Made by a program: the position numbers and the translations under genes. A stretch of 64,000 nt of DNA from Clusia tigrina (Eukaryota; Arthropoda; Insecta; Diptera; Clusiidae). Location: positions 216,990,194 to 217,054,193 of the forward strand of contig OV050031.1 of assembly GCA_920105625.2 (NCBI GenBank), read 5' to 3'. The notes under the pieces were generated by a model. That model was not told where the DNA came from, ran no database searches, and was given only the letters and a program-made list of their open reading frames with translations. Positions 23,891-35,930 of the stretch are shown piece after piece (within the stretch, counting starts at the first letter, position 1; each line of letters begins with the position of its first letter).

Positions 23891-25269
23891 AAAGAAGAAA
23901 GAAGAGAGAAAGAAAAACAAAAAAGGATTATTTACAAAGCAGAAATTGTTGAAAACTAAACAGAGATTAAAAATATAAATATATATTTTTATTTGTTGTT
24001 TCTTAATGAAATTTTTTTAATTATGAATTTTCATATTTAAAAAAAAAAGAAGAAAGAAAAATTATCAAATTTAACATTTTAACTAAAAATTAGTTATTAG
24101 AGTAGCCGGCAGAGTAGCTTTGCGAAGGAGTCTGTGCAATATTTTAAAGAGGAGCCCACCGGGTTTTAAAGCAATAACTGTGAAAGCAAAGATTCTGTTG
24201 TCTGGAAAGTCAGAGAACGCATTTTTTTAAAGTTATTTGCTTACATAGAATTACATGAAATTGAAGGTTGTTAAAACACACAATTTTTAATATTAAATTT
24301 TAATCATTTCTCACTTGCAATCGTAAACAAAATCAAATAATCAAAAGTTGTTCCAAAAGAAGTGAAATAAATATTGGACATAAATTATAAATTAAACCGA
24401 TTCAATCGCTCTAAATAAATAAATTGTGTTGATTGTATAAAAAATACAAATACATAAATTGTTTTTAAATATTATCCACTTTTTATGTAATTTTTGTGTG
24501 TCTATATTTATATCGATAAATCAAATACATTTGTAAAAAGGTTGTTTTTAAACAAAAGCGAAAAAAAATTATAGTAATTATCAACACAAACGCAAAACCC
24601 AAGTCAATTGAAGCATATTTATAGGCGTTAAAAAATAACTATAATAAAGCCTCTCTCTATTTGTGCAATATTTCGCCTCTAGAAACACCCCACCCCCCCA
24701 AAAACACAAATCACGTAAAGTAAACATACGGTAAAATATCAAAAAGAGAATTTATCATAATCAGCAACTTAACATCATATTTTTAAATATAAATATAAAT
24801 ATTAATATTATAGAAAAACGTTCTCTCGTTTTGAGGCGTTTTCTTTTTTGTCTCATATAAAATAGACAAATTTTTTCTCAACTTAATTTGTAAGTTAGGT
24901 TAATGCAGTGTCGATGCTCTTCAATCGAGCATTGAACTGACAAGAATTACGCGTTTTGACAATCAAGGAAAATTAGCGTATACATATATACAGCAATATT
25001 TGCATAGATATTTGCATCAATATATATATACATAGAATATAAATATACATTTACCTAAAGTATCTGAACTTTACATTATATTTAACTAACTGTCTACATC
25101 TTCGTGTGTTGTGTGATCTTATTCTATACAAAACTTTGACTTAAAACTAAAACTTACCCAGTCTTGGACTTCGACAATCTTTGTAGTAGAATTATATTGA
25201 ATCAAATTTTAACTAAATTTAAAAAAAAGGTTTTAAATACATATAAATTTCATATCTTTGCTATACAAC
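23891..25269. other. No gene seen; one DRE-like site
   Basis: AT-rich sequence. A perfect TATCGATA (DRE consensus) lies at 24512-24519; alone it is weak evidence for a promoter. No coding frame or splice-flanked exon. Confidence 0.4.
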
Positions 25270-25625
25270 TTTATTCTCTATAAAAAACCTTGTCTATATA
25301 TATTATAAATATATACAACACCTTCTATAGAAACCTTGTCTATAAATTTACAACACCTTCTATATAAACCTTGTCTGTATTGTATAAATAAACAACACCC
25401 TATACAACACCCTCACTCTTCTATACAAACCTTGCCCTATATTTTATAAATATACACACCTTGAATCCCTAAAGTGATATTTAGCTAAACTTATTGCACA
25501 ATATCCACTCGACAATCCTGTCAATCTTTTGTTTCTTGACACACAATTTCGAATTTTTCTTTTAGGCTCTCACTCAGTCTCTGTACGAGTCAGCCACACT
25601 CTTGACAATCTCTCCTTGGACTTGA
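25270..25625. repeat. Local segmental duplication, copy A
   Basis: This matches 28075-28375 over most of its length. Shared landmarks in the same order are ACACCTTGAATCCCT, CAATCTTTTGTTTCTTGA, GAATTTTTCTTTTAGGC and AGTCTCTGTACGAGTC. The left part also has an internal repeat of CCTTGTCTATA and ACAACACC words. Confidence 0.8.
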
Positions 25626-26214
25626 TCTATTAAATCAAACGAGTTTCAAACTTCTACCTTGAACAATAAATCACCTTATATACTCTATATAGTCTATATA
25701 CTATTTATATAAATAAATTACCTTAACTATTTTCCCCTACCTCCTGCATACTGAGAAGTATTTTTTATAAGAAATATTTTCACTCTTAACTTAAACATTT
25801 ATTATACATAAATAAACTATTTTTCATTAAAGAACTTTAAAATATTCAAATTTATCACTGTAAAATATCACCTAAATTGTTAGCATATCGATTAAATTTT
25901 ATATATATTTCACTATATAGAATATATATCAAAATATGTCAAACTAGTTTAATTGGGTTCTAATCAAAATCAAATTTAACAACAAAATCAATTAAGAGAG
26001 TTCGTTCTATTGAATGCAATATGAAATGTTTTAAGCATATCAATTTAAACTAGATTTAGAGATACACTTCATTAACCACAAACAGGATTAGAATAAGCTG
26101 AAATATCAAAAAACTCAATTAGAGTGCAACTAGATTGAAACTAAACTAGAATAGAGTTAAACTGGTTGCAATAAAACCAACTTGGAATTAAACTCAATTA
26201 AAACTAAATCAGAG
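25626..26214. other. No gene seen
   Basis: AT-rich sequence with no exon signal. Confidence 0.5.
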
Positions 26215-26600
26215 TGTAGTTAAACAAGATCAGAAACGAGTTAAATAAGATCTAATACAAGTTAAAGAAGATCTGATAGAAGTTAAACCAGATCTGATAA
26301 CCATATCTGTTAAACAAGATCAGAAATAAGTTAAGCAATATCAGATACAAGTTAAACAACATCAGATACGAGTAAAATAAGATCTGATACAAGTTAAACA
26401 AGATCAAATAGCAGTTAAAGAAGATCTGACACGAGTTAAACAAGATCAGACACAAGTTTAACAAGATCAAATACCAGTTAAAGATCATATACAAGTTTAA
26501 CAAGAACATATAAAAGTATAACAAGATCAGGTAATAGTTCAACAAGATCATTGTTAAACTAGTTTATAGTAAAACTAGTTTATAGTTGAAACTAGTATAA
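26215..26600. repeat. About 20-bp array of the AGTTAAACAAGATCAGATAC type
   Basis: Roughly sixteen degenerate units built from GTTAAACAAGATCAGA. The Leu/Asn/Tyr-rich minus-strand frame is repeat-derived. Confidence 0.8.
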
Positions 26601-26639
26601 ACTAGAGTTATAGTTAAACCAAATTAACATACATTGTAA

Positions 26640-26877
26640 AAGCAACAATTTGCATAAATTGCATACGAATCAAAATCACCACCACCACCACCAATTCACT
26701 TCACTTGACCATAACCAACACCACCACCACCTCTCAACCCAAGCCTTTGCTTAAAAAACCACCCAGAAATCAACCGCTCAACCCAGCTACCTCGATCCTT
26801 TAAATCCACACCACAACCCCAATCAAAACTCCTGCACAAAATACCACTTGCTGCATATAAAGTGCTCGATTCTTGTT

Positions 26878-26914
<37 letters not shown>

Positions 26915-27352
26915 CCGCAACAAGAAACAATTACAAGAAACTGCAGAAAAAGAAACGTAAAGTAAAATTATATACAAAAAAACTAACTAAAATTATATAA
27001 AAAAATAAGCAAAGAAAACAACTAAACTAATAAAAACTGCAACAAATCAAGCATACAAACTTAAAGACAACAACAACCAAATTAATATAAACAACTCTTT
27101 AAATTTGTTAACCAAACTACAATTTAAATTTGGAAAGAAAAAAGGAAGTAACTAAAAAAAAAGCAAGTAATATTAAACAAAGAAAAAAAAAGAAAAAAAT
27201 AAACAAAACAATTGAAAACCTTTCCACCAAATTAATTATAAATACTCAGTTAATATAATAATAGAAAAAAATCCTGCCGTTAAACGTTATAATAGAATTA
27301 TTCACCATTGCCGCGTTAACAGAAACAACAACAATTGCAACAACGCTTGCAA

Positions 27353-27386
<34 letters not shown>

Positions 27387-27450
27387 AGCGTTAGCAACAG
27401 CGGCGGCAACAGCAACCGTTAAAGAAGAACCCATAAAAGATTTAATAATG
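26640..27450 (+). other. Candidate exon region ending ATG|GTAAGA
   Basis: Leader-like sequence with CACCACCACC, (CAA)n at 26879-26914 and (GTC)n at 27352-27387 ends at AATAATG|GTAAGAG (27450/27451), a strong + strand donor. In the phase that reaches the donor at a codon boundary the frame is open from 27265. It reads as a Thr/Ala/Ser-rich peptide ending VKEEPIKDLIM, with a SUMO-site-like VKEE. The only ATG in that frame is its last codon, 27448-27450. Two readings remain: a spliced internal coding exon, or a leader exon whose start codon is the final ATG. Neither is proved. Confidence 0.45.
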
Positions 27451-28070
27451 GTAAGAGTTATTGAAGACAACAAAAACAACACCACCAAAAACCCACCCCC
27501 TCTACTACTACTAGTACTCTAACCACCCAACCAACCAAGCAAATCACCTCAAAAAAAACAAAAGCGTATTCCATACTCTATTGTTGTCTCTGAGTCACAC
27601 ACACACACAATCAATCGCTCAGACGCGTTGAGTGGTTACAGTTCCCAAACCACCGAACTTAGCCCAACCAAACCAAATCAAGCCACGACGAGCCAAGGCG
27701 GACCACCTCCTCTCTGGTTGGGCCCATACGATGTGCGTGTGTTGTGTAACTGCTTTGAGAGGAAACCAATTCGAAAACCGGGTGTTCAAAATTCATTCAA
27801 GAAATGCATCAAAAACAAAAACTAAACTAAACCGAATCAGTGTGTGTGTTTATTAATTAATTTTACTTACAATATATTATTCAACAATCAATATAACATC
27901 ATTTATAGAGTTAAACATATCGCATTATTTTTATTATTTATTAAACACTTAAATCTGTGACAATGGTTTGGGAACGGGAAATTTACACCACCTTCGCTCA
28001 AGCAGAACTCCCTTTGGATCTGTTTTCAGCTGTGAACTGTGTTTCTAGCCACATTCAATCTGGTCTATAT
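27451..28070. other. No gene seen
   Basis: Intron-like sequence after the 27450 donor. Short frames at 27628-27856 lack exon signals. Confidence 0.45.
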
Positions 28071-28074
28071 TTTC

Positions 28075-28375
28075 TATGTATACAACACCTTATTTCTTCT
28101 ATACAAACCTTTACTATATTTTATAAATATACACACCTTGAATCCCTGAAGTGATGTTTAGGCAAACTTATTGCCCAATATCCACCCTACAATCCATCTT
28201 GTCAATCTTTTGTTTCTTGAACACACAATTGCGAATTTTTCTTTTAGGCACTCAATCAGTCTCTGTACGAGTCAATATCCACCCGATAATCCTCTTGTTT
28301 CTTGAAACAGTTTTCGGAATTTTTGTTTTAGGCAGTCTCAGTCTCTGTACGAGTCGGCCACATTCTTGAGCCCTG
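28075..28375. repeat. Local segmental duplication, copy B
   Basis: Homologous to 25270-25625 in the same orientation, about 2.7 kb away. Within this copy the TTTTAGGC-to-GTACGAGTC section is itself duplicated (about 28230-28275 and 28315-28352). The divergence shows that the event is not recent. Confidence 0.8.
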
Positions 28376-28592
28376 TAGAAATATACATTGTATTCGGTCT
28401 GTTTTTGACTGTGAACTGTTTTCCCCATGGTAGGTCTTCATTTTTATCAACACCATTATCATTTCTTTACATAGAAATTGTTCTCTGCGAAAAACTTTTA
28501 AAGGAATTACATTTTCATTTCCAATACATTGTTTGAGGTATTTTTCAATAAACTGGACTATTTTTAAATGAATATAGAAGCACATCATCCCT
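28376..28592. other. No gene seen
   Basis: Short unique spacer. Confidence 0.4.
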
Positions 28593-28800
28593 AACTAGTA
28601 TTTCCAACTAGAATTTTTAACTAGTATCTCCAACTAGTATCTCTAAACAGTATCTCCAACTGGCATCTCCAGCTAGCATCTCCAACTAGCATCTCCAGCT
28701 AGCATCTCCAACTAGCATCTCCAGCTAGCATCTCCAACTAGCATCTCCAAACAGTACCTCTAACTAGTATCTCCAACTAGTATATCCAACTAGTATCTCG
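28593..28800. repeat. 14-bp array of the TATCTCCAACTAGC type, about fifteen copies
   Basis: Units alternate between CATCTCCAGCTAG and TATCTCCAACTAG variants, with a homogenised core at 28668-28745 that shows a 28-bp two-unit period. Confidence 0.9.
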
Positions 28801-30535
28801 AAATAGGAATCAGAGCTGGCCACTTCCAGCAGGAATGAGTATATGAAATACCTTTCATTTGACCCCTCGAAGGAGTTTCTAAATGTCTCTCTAATGTATC
28901 TCTGAGTATCACTAGTAAATATCATTAGGAGTCAATTAATGTCAGCGGAATCATTAATCATGAAGATTTACATACGAGTATATCATTGATTTTTATCGCC
29001 TCTCTGGAAGTTACCTTTAGTCGCCTTCTAAAACCCGTCGCAGAAATGTTTCGGACGAAAGAAAAGTAAAAATGAAAGAAACAACTCTGGAAACAACTCT
29101 GGAAACAACTCTGGAATCGATTGAAGAAGACACTCAACGGAATAGTACGTCATATTTTCGAAACACTATTGTGGCGAGTGACATGAGATTATAATAGAAA
29201 GGTAACATTTTCCTGGGCATATTCCTCTTTACTGTTCCAATGAGCTCTAAAATAGACCTAAATAATTGTAGACATACTGAAATCGTTCGTTTTAACTATG
29301 CTGTACATGGATTATTAAGACTGAGAAAATCCCTTTCTTAATTTAATATTATCTTCAAGATTCTCCATTTAATAGTCTCCATCGTTCCTAAACATTATCC
29401 TGATCTAAATTTTAGTTCAAAAGTTAAAAAGTTCTCATCGTTCCTGAAGATTATCTCTTGATATAATTTTTAATTTATTCCCTGGAACGGTTTCCTTGAA
29501 TTAAAGGCCAATTTATTTTCTTTTCCGTAGGAGAACTATTTACAAATTTCATCAGAGTTGTTTGGAGATTATATTGCTTTGGAGTATTCACCTTAAAAGT
29601 ACTTTAAATCCTCGCTTGAATCTGCCCATTTATTGGTTGTTTTGTTTCATTGAGGATTTCATCTAAAATCGACTTTAAATATCTCCCCAATATCTACAGT
29701 AGGTGCTTCGCAGTTGAACTTGTTTTTACTTACCCTTTCGAATCCAGAGTATGAGACTTGCACATAAGAAGCTTGTGAGTATTGTGTCTTATTGCAAAGG
29801 AACAAATTTTTGAAGATAGTATTCCATCTTTCGTATATGAATGTGGTTCATTTCCGGATTGGTACCATTTTGTTCATATCTGCGATGGATCAGAATCGAA
29901 TGATTCAGGGGGTGTTTTGTGGATTTATCCATAGGAACCACTACTTTTCTAGAACTACTTATATCTACAGAGGTATCGTATTTCATCTTATTATCCTTTA
30001 TTTCCAATTCGGTATTTGGAAATTCCATTCATATCTTGAGGGAGAAACATTCAATGAAATAGTCTGCTCACTTTAAAAGTGATTCCACCTACAGTTTTTA
30101 TCTTATCCTTCTCTGTAACTAACTCTGCATCCTTCCTATAAACAGGTGTCTAATGAGTGCCACACATATTCCACGATTCTTATTAAATTTTTGAGTCAGT
30201 TCTCGACCTCTCGGAACATTTTCAATACTTCCGACAAATTTTGTATCCCTCAGTTGATTTAATTTACAAGTCCCCTCTTGGAACTATTTTAGAGAGGACA
30301 TTTATTTTTGTGTTTCCACGACTCATATTCAGTTTACATGAAGGTTCCCAATTCCTTGAACCCAATTCGATAACCGTTTATCAGTTAACATCATCATACA
30401 TATCAGTTCATTTTATATAAAAGTGTTGTATCTCGACCTTTAAGCACATTTTAGTCAAGACCCTCACTTTTTGTATCCTATATTTCTGTCATCGATTCAT
30501 ATTCAATTTACTTGATGGTTCTTGGCCGCTCGGAT
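28801..30535. other. No gene seen
   Basis: Mostly unique AT-rich sequence, apart from a 12-bp triplicate ACAACTCTGGAA at 29082-29115. The opposing frames at 29789-30076 have no exon signals. Confidence 0.5.
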
Positions 30536-30539
30536 CATA

Positions 30540-30745
30540 TTTGTATTCACACCTTGTGTATCAACACCTTTGGTATCAACACCTTTGGTATTAACACCTT
30601 TGGTATCAACACCTTTCGTATCAACATCTTTCGTATCAGCACCTTTTGTATTATCATCTGTTGCAAGAACTCCTTTTCTATCAACACCTTAGTATCACCC
30701 CTTTGGTATCAACACTTTTGTATCAACACCTACAACACCTTTTCA
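30540..30745. repeat. 15-bp array of the TATCAACACCTTTGG type
   Basis: About twelve units. The INTFGINTFGI-like open frame is repeat-derived. Confidence 0.85.
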
Positions 30746-31542
30746 ATCCTCAGTTCCTCTTAAATTTACGAGTCGGGCTTCTCGGAGTATTTTAATGGAG
30801 GCGTTTGTTGTTTCTTCTCGCAGTTCTTGTTTAGATTTAGAGATTTTGTGGTCATTATTTTACTGATTACTGAAACACTTGATTCATCCTTCCAAATTTT
30901 GTTGCCAATGATATTGTTTGATATTCTTTTAGTAACACTTTGTATAGTTGCGCCGGCAACATCGCAAAGAGTTGACAGTCTATGATGGGTCCACTCTGTC
31001 CATTCTGCAATTACTCGTAAGAGGCCGTGGTGTAAATTTCCTGCTTCCATATTTCATTTAACGCAACCATTGACACAGTTTTAAATGTTTTCCGATTATA
31101 GTTTTTTTCAATATTATTATTTTAAGAATTAAAAAGGTGAACAGTTTGCGCGAAGAGTTTTGGTGGTGATGGTGTCTCTCGATGGCGATGGCCTACGCGA
31201 TTGTCTGTATCTTGGGCATATTGCCATCGTCCAACGTAGCACCAGGGTTTTACATTTCAATCTTTACTACCACTTACTTACTCACTTACTTTGGGACTAT
31301 GAGAGTAGCGTCTATTTTCCACTTAACGTAGAACTAACTGTCTTTGCTGCCTTTCCTCAATTTACATTTAACATATTTTACGCCTCACTTTAACCACCTC
31401 TCTTACCTACTTACTAACTACACTTACTTTCCTCGCTTCTCTGCTTCTTCACTAACTCACTATTTTTCATTATTTTCTTATCACTCTTCTCTTCCCCTCC
31501 TCCTCTATATACTACTCTGTGAGTTTCGTAGTGTTTTTCTCA
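30746..31542. other. Intron-like, ending in a candidate acceptor at 31542
   Basis: Pyrimidine-rich DNA from about 31270. TAGTGTTTTTCTCAG (ending at 31542) is the best 3' splice acceptor before the coding exon. Everything from here to 31809 would then be 5' untranslated. Confidence 0.4.
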
Positions 31543-31809
31543 GTTCTCGATTTAAGATAACAATTATTAAGCACTTTTTTTGCCATTTGCCAATTTTTAA
31601 CACGCTCGGCTACTTTTGTTCTCAACTTAATTTGATATTTTTGTACAATTTTTAACTTTACCGATTTCTTTTCTTTTGAATATATTTGCCAAAAACAAAA
31701 ACAAAACAAAATTAATATAAAAAAACCAAAAATTTCCAATTAAACTTGCATCACACGACTTGTAACTTGCAAACTGAAGCATTATCTAAGCAAAAGCACA
31801 CGACAGCAA

Positions 31810-31962
31810 ATGCAATTGTTGCAAGCACCGCCACCAACGCATCCGCATCATTTGCATCAGTCGCCCCACCCGTCATACCAAACGGCGGCCTATCCGCCTC
31901 CGTCCGCCATGCTGCAACACCACCAGCACCACCACCATCAACAGCAGCAGCAGCAACAACAA

Positions 31963-31994
<32 letters not shown>

Positions 31995-32025
31995 CCAGCT
32001 GCAGCTGCAACAGCAGTACTTCTTT

Positions 32026-32060
<35 letters not shown>

Positions 32061-32389
32061 ACAACACCACCAACTGCAGCAGCAACAGCAGCTGCAGATG
32101 CTGCAAACGTACATGCAGCTGCAGGTGAACAACATGGGCCCAGCCGCCAAGTTCGAGGCGGTAGCTCAGCAGCAGCAGCAGCAGTACGCGTTCGCCTCGC
32201 CAGCGGGGCCGCTCACAATTATACCGGCGTGCAACAGCGCTGCTGCCGTGGCCGCCATGTTCGCAAACGAAGCCGTCGCAGTCGCCACATCACCACCAAC
32301 ATCGAACATCCCATCCAATAATGTAAATAATAACATTAATCTATCAGCAACTAGTACCACTACTACCAATACTACTACTACCACCAATT

Positions 32390-32420
<31 letters not shown>

Positions 32421-32823
32421 AAGAACTGCAGCTGCGTGTGCCGCCGACGTCGAAATGAACGCCGCTGTACGCAGCATCACCACTGCCACCGCTGGTATTG
32501 GTCTCTTGGCTGCACCGAATATGCTGCTCGGGCATGACTATGCCGGGCGCTTTGTAGCAGCGCTCGCTCCTGGACGCAGGGGTAGTTGTGGTGGTGGCCT
32601 GCACGGCGCCTTCTTTGGTAGTGGGCTCGGCGGCAGTGGTCAGTCAGGTGGCGGCAGCAATGCCGCCCATCCGTTTACAATTGCTGCCGCTGCTTCTGCT
32701 GCTGTCGTCGCTAACGCTACCGCCGACGTTCGCGGCGCTTCATCTCTAAGCAGCTGCAGTTCTTCATCTTCTGATTGTTCTATGCCATCGCCATCTTCTC
32801 TACACTTATCTTCTCCTAACAAG
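31810..32823 (+). CDS. Coding exon: Gln/His-, Ala-, Thr- and Ser-rich N-terminal region of an unidentified nuclear-type protein (partial, 3' spliced)
   Basis: This is the only confident protein-coding segment. From ATG 31810 it encodes 338 residues and ends in phase 0 at AACAAG|GTTTGT (donor 32823/32824). Order: Pro/His-rich 1-34; His/Gln tract 35-103 with runs of 18 and 13 Gln encoded by mixed CAG and CAA; a non-repetitive stretch of about 60 residues (VNNMGPAAKFEAVA, then AFASPAGPLTIIPAC and AAAVAAMFANEAVAVA); Thr/Asn-rich about 167-206; Ala/Gly-rich 207-311 with NMLLGHDYAGRFVAALAPGR; Ser-rich 312-338. Codon usage is GC-rich at third positions, unlike its surroundings, which supports real coding. 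No DNA- or RNA-binding domain lies in this exon; it must be downstream of the window's visible exons. The frame is open upstream to 31744, so an earlier in-frame start through splicing is possible. Composition is typical of fly transcription factors and RNA-binding proteins, but I do not recognise the family. The frame continues open to 33660 only because the intron is a CT-rich repeat. Confidence 0.8.
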
Positions 32824-32869
32824 GTTTGTGTCTTCACTAAGCATCAATCCTTATGCAATTCTATGCTCT

Positions 32870-33640
32870 CTACACTTTCTTTCATATTTCTTTTCCGCCT
32901 CTCTCTCTTCATTTCCTATTTGATATCACTATTTGTTTTATTGCTCTCGTATTCACATTGCTTCCTCTCGTATTCACATTGCTTCCTTTCTTTATCTTTC
33001 TTATTCACATTTGTTCTTTTTATGTTTCTTCTTCACATTTCTTCCTTTCCTTATCGTTCTTACTCACATTGCTTCGTTTTACATTTCTTTTTCACTTTTC
33101 TTCGTTTCCTTCTCTTTCTTATTCACATCCTTTTATCTTTCTTTTTCACATTTCTTCCTTTCTTTATCCTTCTTCTTCACATTTCTTCCTTTCTTTATAT
33201 TTCTTATTCGCATTCCTTCCTTTCTTTATCTTTCTTCTTCACATTGTTTCCTTTTATCCTTCCTCTTTACATTTCTTCTTTCCTTTATCTTTCTTCTTCG
33301 AATTTCTTCCTTTCTTTACATTCACATTTCTTCCTTTCTTTATCTTCCTTCTTCACATTTCTTCCTTTCCTTATCTTTCTTCTTCACATTCCTTCCTTTC
33401 TTTATCCTTCTTTACTTTTCTGCCTTTATCTATATTTCTTATTCGCATTTCTTCCTTTCTTTATCTTACTTTTTCCCATTGTTTCCTCTTATCTTTCTTC
33501 TTCATATTTCTTCTTTTCTTTATCTTTCTTCTTCCCATTGTTTCCTTTTATCTTTTTTCTTCAAATTTCTTCTTTTCTTTATCTTTCTTCTTCACATTCC
33601 CTGTTCACATTTCTTCATTTTTCCTTATCTTCTTGTATCA
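32870..33640 (+). repeat. Pyrimidine-rich minisatellite, unit about 31 bp, at the start of the intron
   Basis: About 25 units built from TTTCTTCTTCACA and TTTCTTCCTTTCTTTATC. The + strand is nearly all C and T, so all three forward frames are open (apparent proteins of 279-331 residues rich in Phe, Leu and Ser are artefacts). It begins some 50 bp after the coding exon's donor and would be transcribed as one long polypyrimidine tract. Confidence 0.9.
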
Positions 33641-34308
33641 CCGCATATCATATTTCTTAACTTTTCAATTTCATTCTCATTTCTCATTCATTTTCCATCA
33701 TTTTCTTCTACTTTTCTTCTACCAATTTCCTATGCGAGTAGTTTGCATCCATTTAACCGACCTTCTCCTTAGTTGTTCCGTAGTTAGATTTGTTGTAGTA
33801 GCTTGTTGCATGCGGCCCGGGCACTCTAGAATATTTATATATGTATGAGTATATATCCTTAGTTTCTGTTCTGTTATTCTTTTTGGTTTATTCCAGGGTT
33901 TAAGGTACGCTATAAGCATTTTATTTCATTTAAGTGTGCTTAGAATAAGTTCCTTTTTTAAACTAATGTTTCCGGTGATCCTGTCTTGGTGAAATTGTAT
34001 CTTAAGACCAAAATTACTATCACCAGGGAATATCTCTGTTTATTTATTGTTTGGATTTTACAACAGTTCGAAAAGAAATGGACTATCCAGATAATGGTAC
34101 GTTAATTTCGTCGAAAATTACAGCGGAATAAAGCGATGACGTTCATAACTGTGGTATCTTCATATTTTGTCTATCCTCATTCTATTGTATAAGATATTAA
34201 AGGCGTGTCTCAATTTTTGTATCTATTTTAATATTTATTAAATGTTTTTTTGTTGTTATTTTTAAATACGTTTTTCTTATTAATACTTTGTATATTTCAC
34301 AACAATGC
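33641..34308 (+). other. Intron-like; possible acceptor at 33896
   Basis: TTTTTGGTTTATTCCAG ends at 33896 and resembles a 3' splice site; a donor-like AAG|GTACGC follows only 8 nt on. No coding frame follows, so no exon is called. Confidence 0.3.
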
Positions 34309-34625
34309 TTATTATTTTATTTATATAATCCTTTGAAATAGTTCTTCAGAACTTCACCAGAACATTGGATGTTTATTATTTCATTTACATGATCCTTTGA
34401 AATAGTTCTTCAGAACTTCACCAGAACATTGGATGTTTATTATTTCATTTACATGATCCTTTGAAACAGTTCTTCAGAACTTCGCCAGAATGATGTTCAT
34501 TATTTTATTTATATAATCCTCTGAGATAGCTCTTCAGAACTTCACCAGAGCAATGGATGTTTGTTATTTTATTTATATAGCCAGTATCTGAGATAGTTCT
34601 TAATAACTTCACCATATATGTGGAG
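34309..34625. repeat. 64-bp tandem repeat, about five copies
   Basis: GTTCTTCAGAACTTCACCAG recurs at about 34341, 34405, 34469 and 34531, with a degraded fifth copy near 34595. The unit contains the 8-bp palindrome TTCTGAAC/GTTCAGAA-like TTCTTCAGAA. The second and third copies are nearly identical. Confidence 0.85.
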
Positions 34626-35000
34626 AGTTTAAAATTGTCTTTACCGGTTCCCATGAATTGTTCAATTGCCCATTTTAGGCTGTTTTATATTTTGTATATT
34701 GTTCTCTTCTGAGCTACTGGTATTCTTATTTTGTTATTTTTGTATTCTTGTTATTCTGGAATCGGAATTCTGGATTCCCTGGTTCGATATGAATTCGACT
34801 ACCACGTGAATGCTCATATTTCGGTGCTAAGATTCTTGAAACGCTTTACAGGAACATATTAAATCTCCTTATTTTCACTCTTAATTCTCCAACCATGGCA
34901 AATACTATTTTAAAAATATCTTGATGTCTTGGGAAGCTTAACAATTATAGAATTATCGGTCATATTTCAATTAAAATGACAGAGTATATATATATATATA
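34626..35000. other. No gene seen; short TA tract
   Basis: Unique AT-rich sequence ending in a TA run at 34985-35002. Confidence 0.45.
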
Positions 35001-35004
35001 TTTC

Positions 35005-35930
35005 TCATATCTCTCGTAAGTTCTGGAACTATGGTCTTATATATTTTGGACTCCAGAGTAGAAGGTGACGTTGAGCGAAACTTTTGTTCAGCTTTCGGAT
35101 TATGAAAGAGTTCAGAACTATATTCTCCGAACTTGTGGAGTTGCAGAGACTCGTAGGAGTGCATTTAGTGTTTTTAAATACTTGAAAACGAAGATCTCTT
35201 AGTTCTGGAACTATATTATCCGAACTTGTGGGGTTGTAGCGATTCCTGTGCGTGTATTTAGTTCTGTTTGATACTTGTAGATACTGAAGAGTCAAAGATT
35301 TGTTAGTTCTGAAACTAGAGTCTCCAAAGTTATCGCTGCAGAGGTTCTTGTGGTTGTGTTTCGGACTAATCGTGAACCGATTTATAAACTTTTGGGACTT
35401 AACTTTGGTGATATAAAGGTCTCTATTCAGTAGCTATATTACTCATAATACTGATGATTGCTCCTTTGAGTATATTTAGTAACTTTTACGGAGCGATATA
35501 TCATAGCGATTTAGAGACCATGAAAGGTTCTAGAGTTGAATATCTCAGAGTTCTGGAACTATAGTCTCAGAATTTATTGTTTTAGATGGATGCCTATTAA
35601 AAGATGTGGTGCAAAACTATCCATACACTATTGGTACTATGAGAGACTGTGGAGGTGTCTCTTAGTTCCTTGACTGTACTTACTCCTTTGACTATAGTTT
35701 TCTTATGGTTATTCCTGTGAGTCGATTTAAAGATTTTTGATTATAAATCTTTTCGAGACTGTGAGTAATTGGAGAGTTGAAGCTCTCTTTGTTCTGGTGC
35801 TATTTTAATATTGAATAGTGATTGTAGAGACTCCTTTGGGTCTATTAGATAACATTTTATGGACTATGTGAGATAGGAGAGATGAAGATCTCTTAGTTCT
35901 GTTCATATAATCTCATCATACGGTTGCAAC
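35005..35930. repeat. Highly degenerate repeat, unit about 100-130 bp
   Basis: CTCTTAGTTCTGGAACTAT-like words recur near 35012, 35195, 35298, 35545, 35658, 35784 and 35890, with TTGTAGAGACTCCT-like words between. An old array. No gene. Confidence 0.55.

Noticed and set aside
31746..32321. Ala/Thr-rich 191-residue frame overlapping the coding exon
   Set aside because: A shadow of the CAG/CAA tracts read in another phase. The frame from 31810 has the more protein-like composition outside the repeats and reaches the donor in phase.
32853..33848. Phe/Leu/Ser-rich forward frames of 279 and 331 residues, and the 616-residue extension of the coding exon
   Set aside because: A pyrimidine-rich repeat cannot form stop codons, so all three frames are open. 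The real exon ends at the 32823 donor.
33890..33905. 8-nt exon between an acceptor at 33896 and a donor at 33904
   Set aside because: Too short for normal exon recognition, and the donor match is poor.
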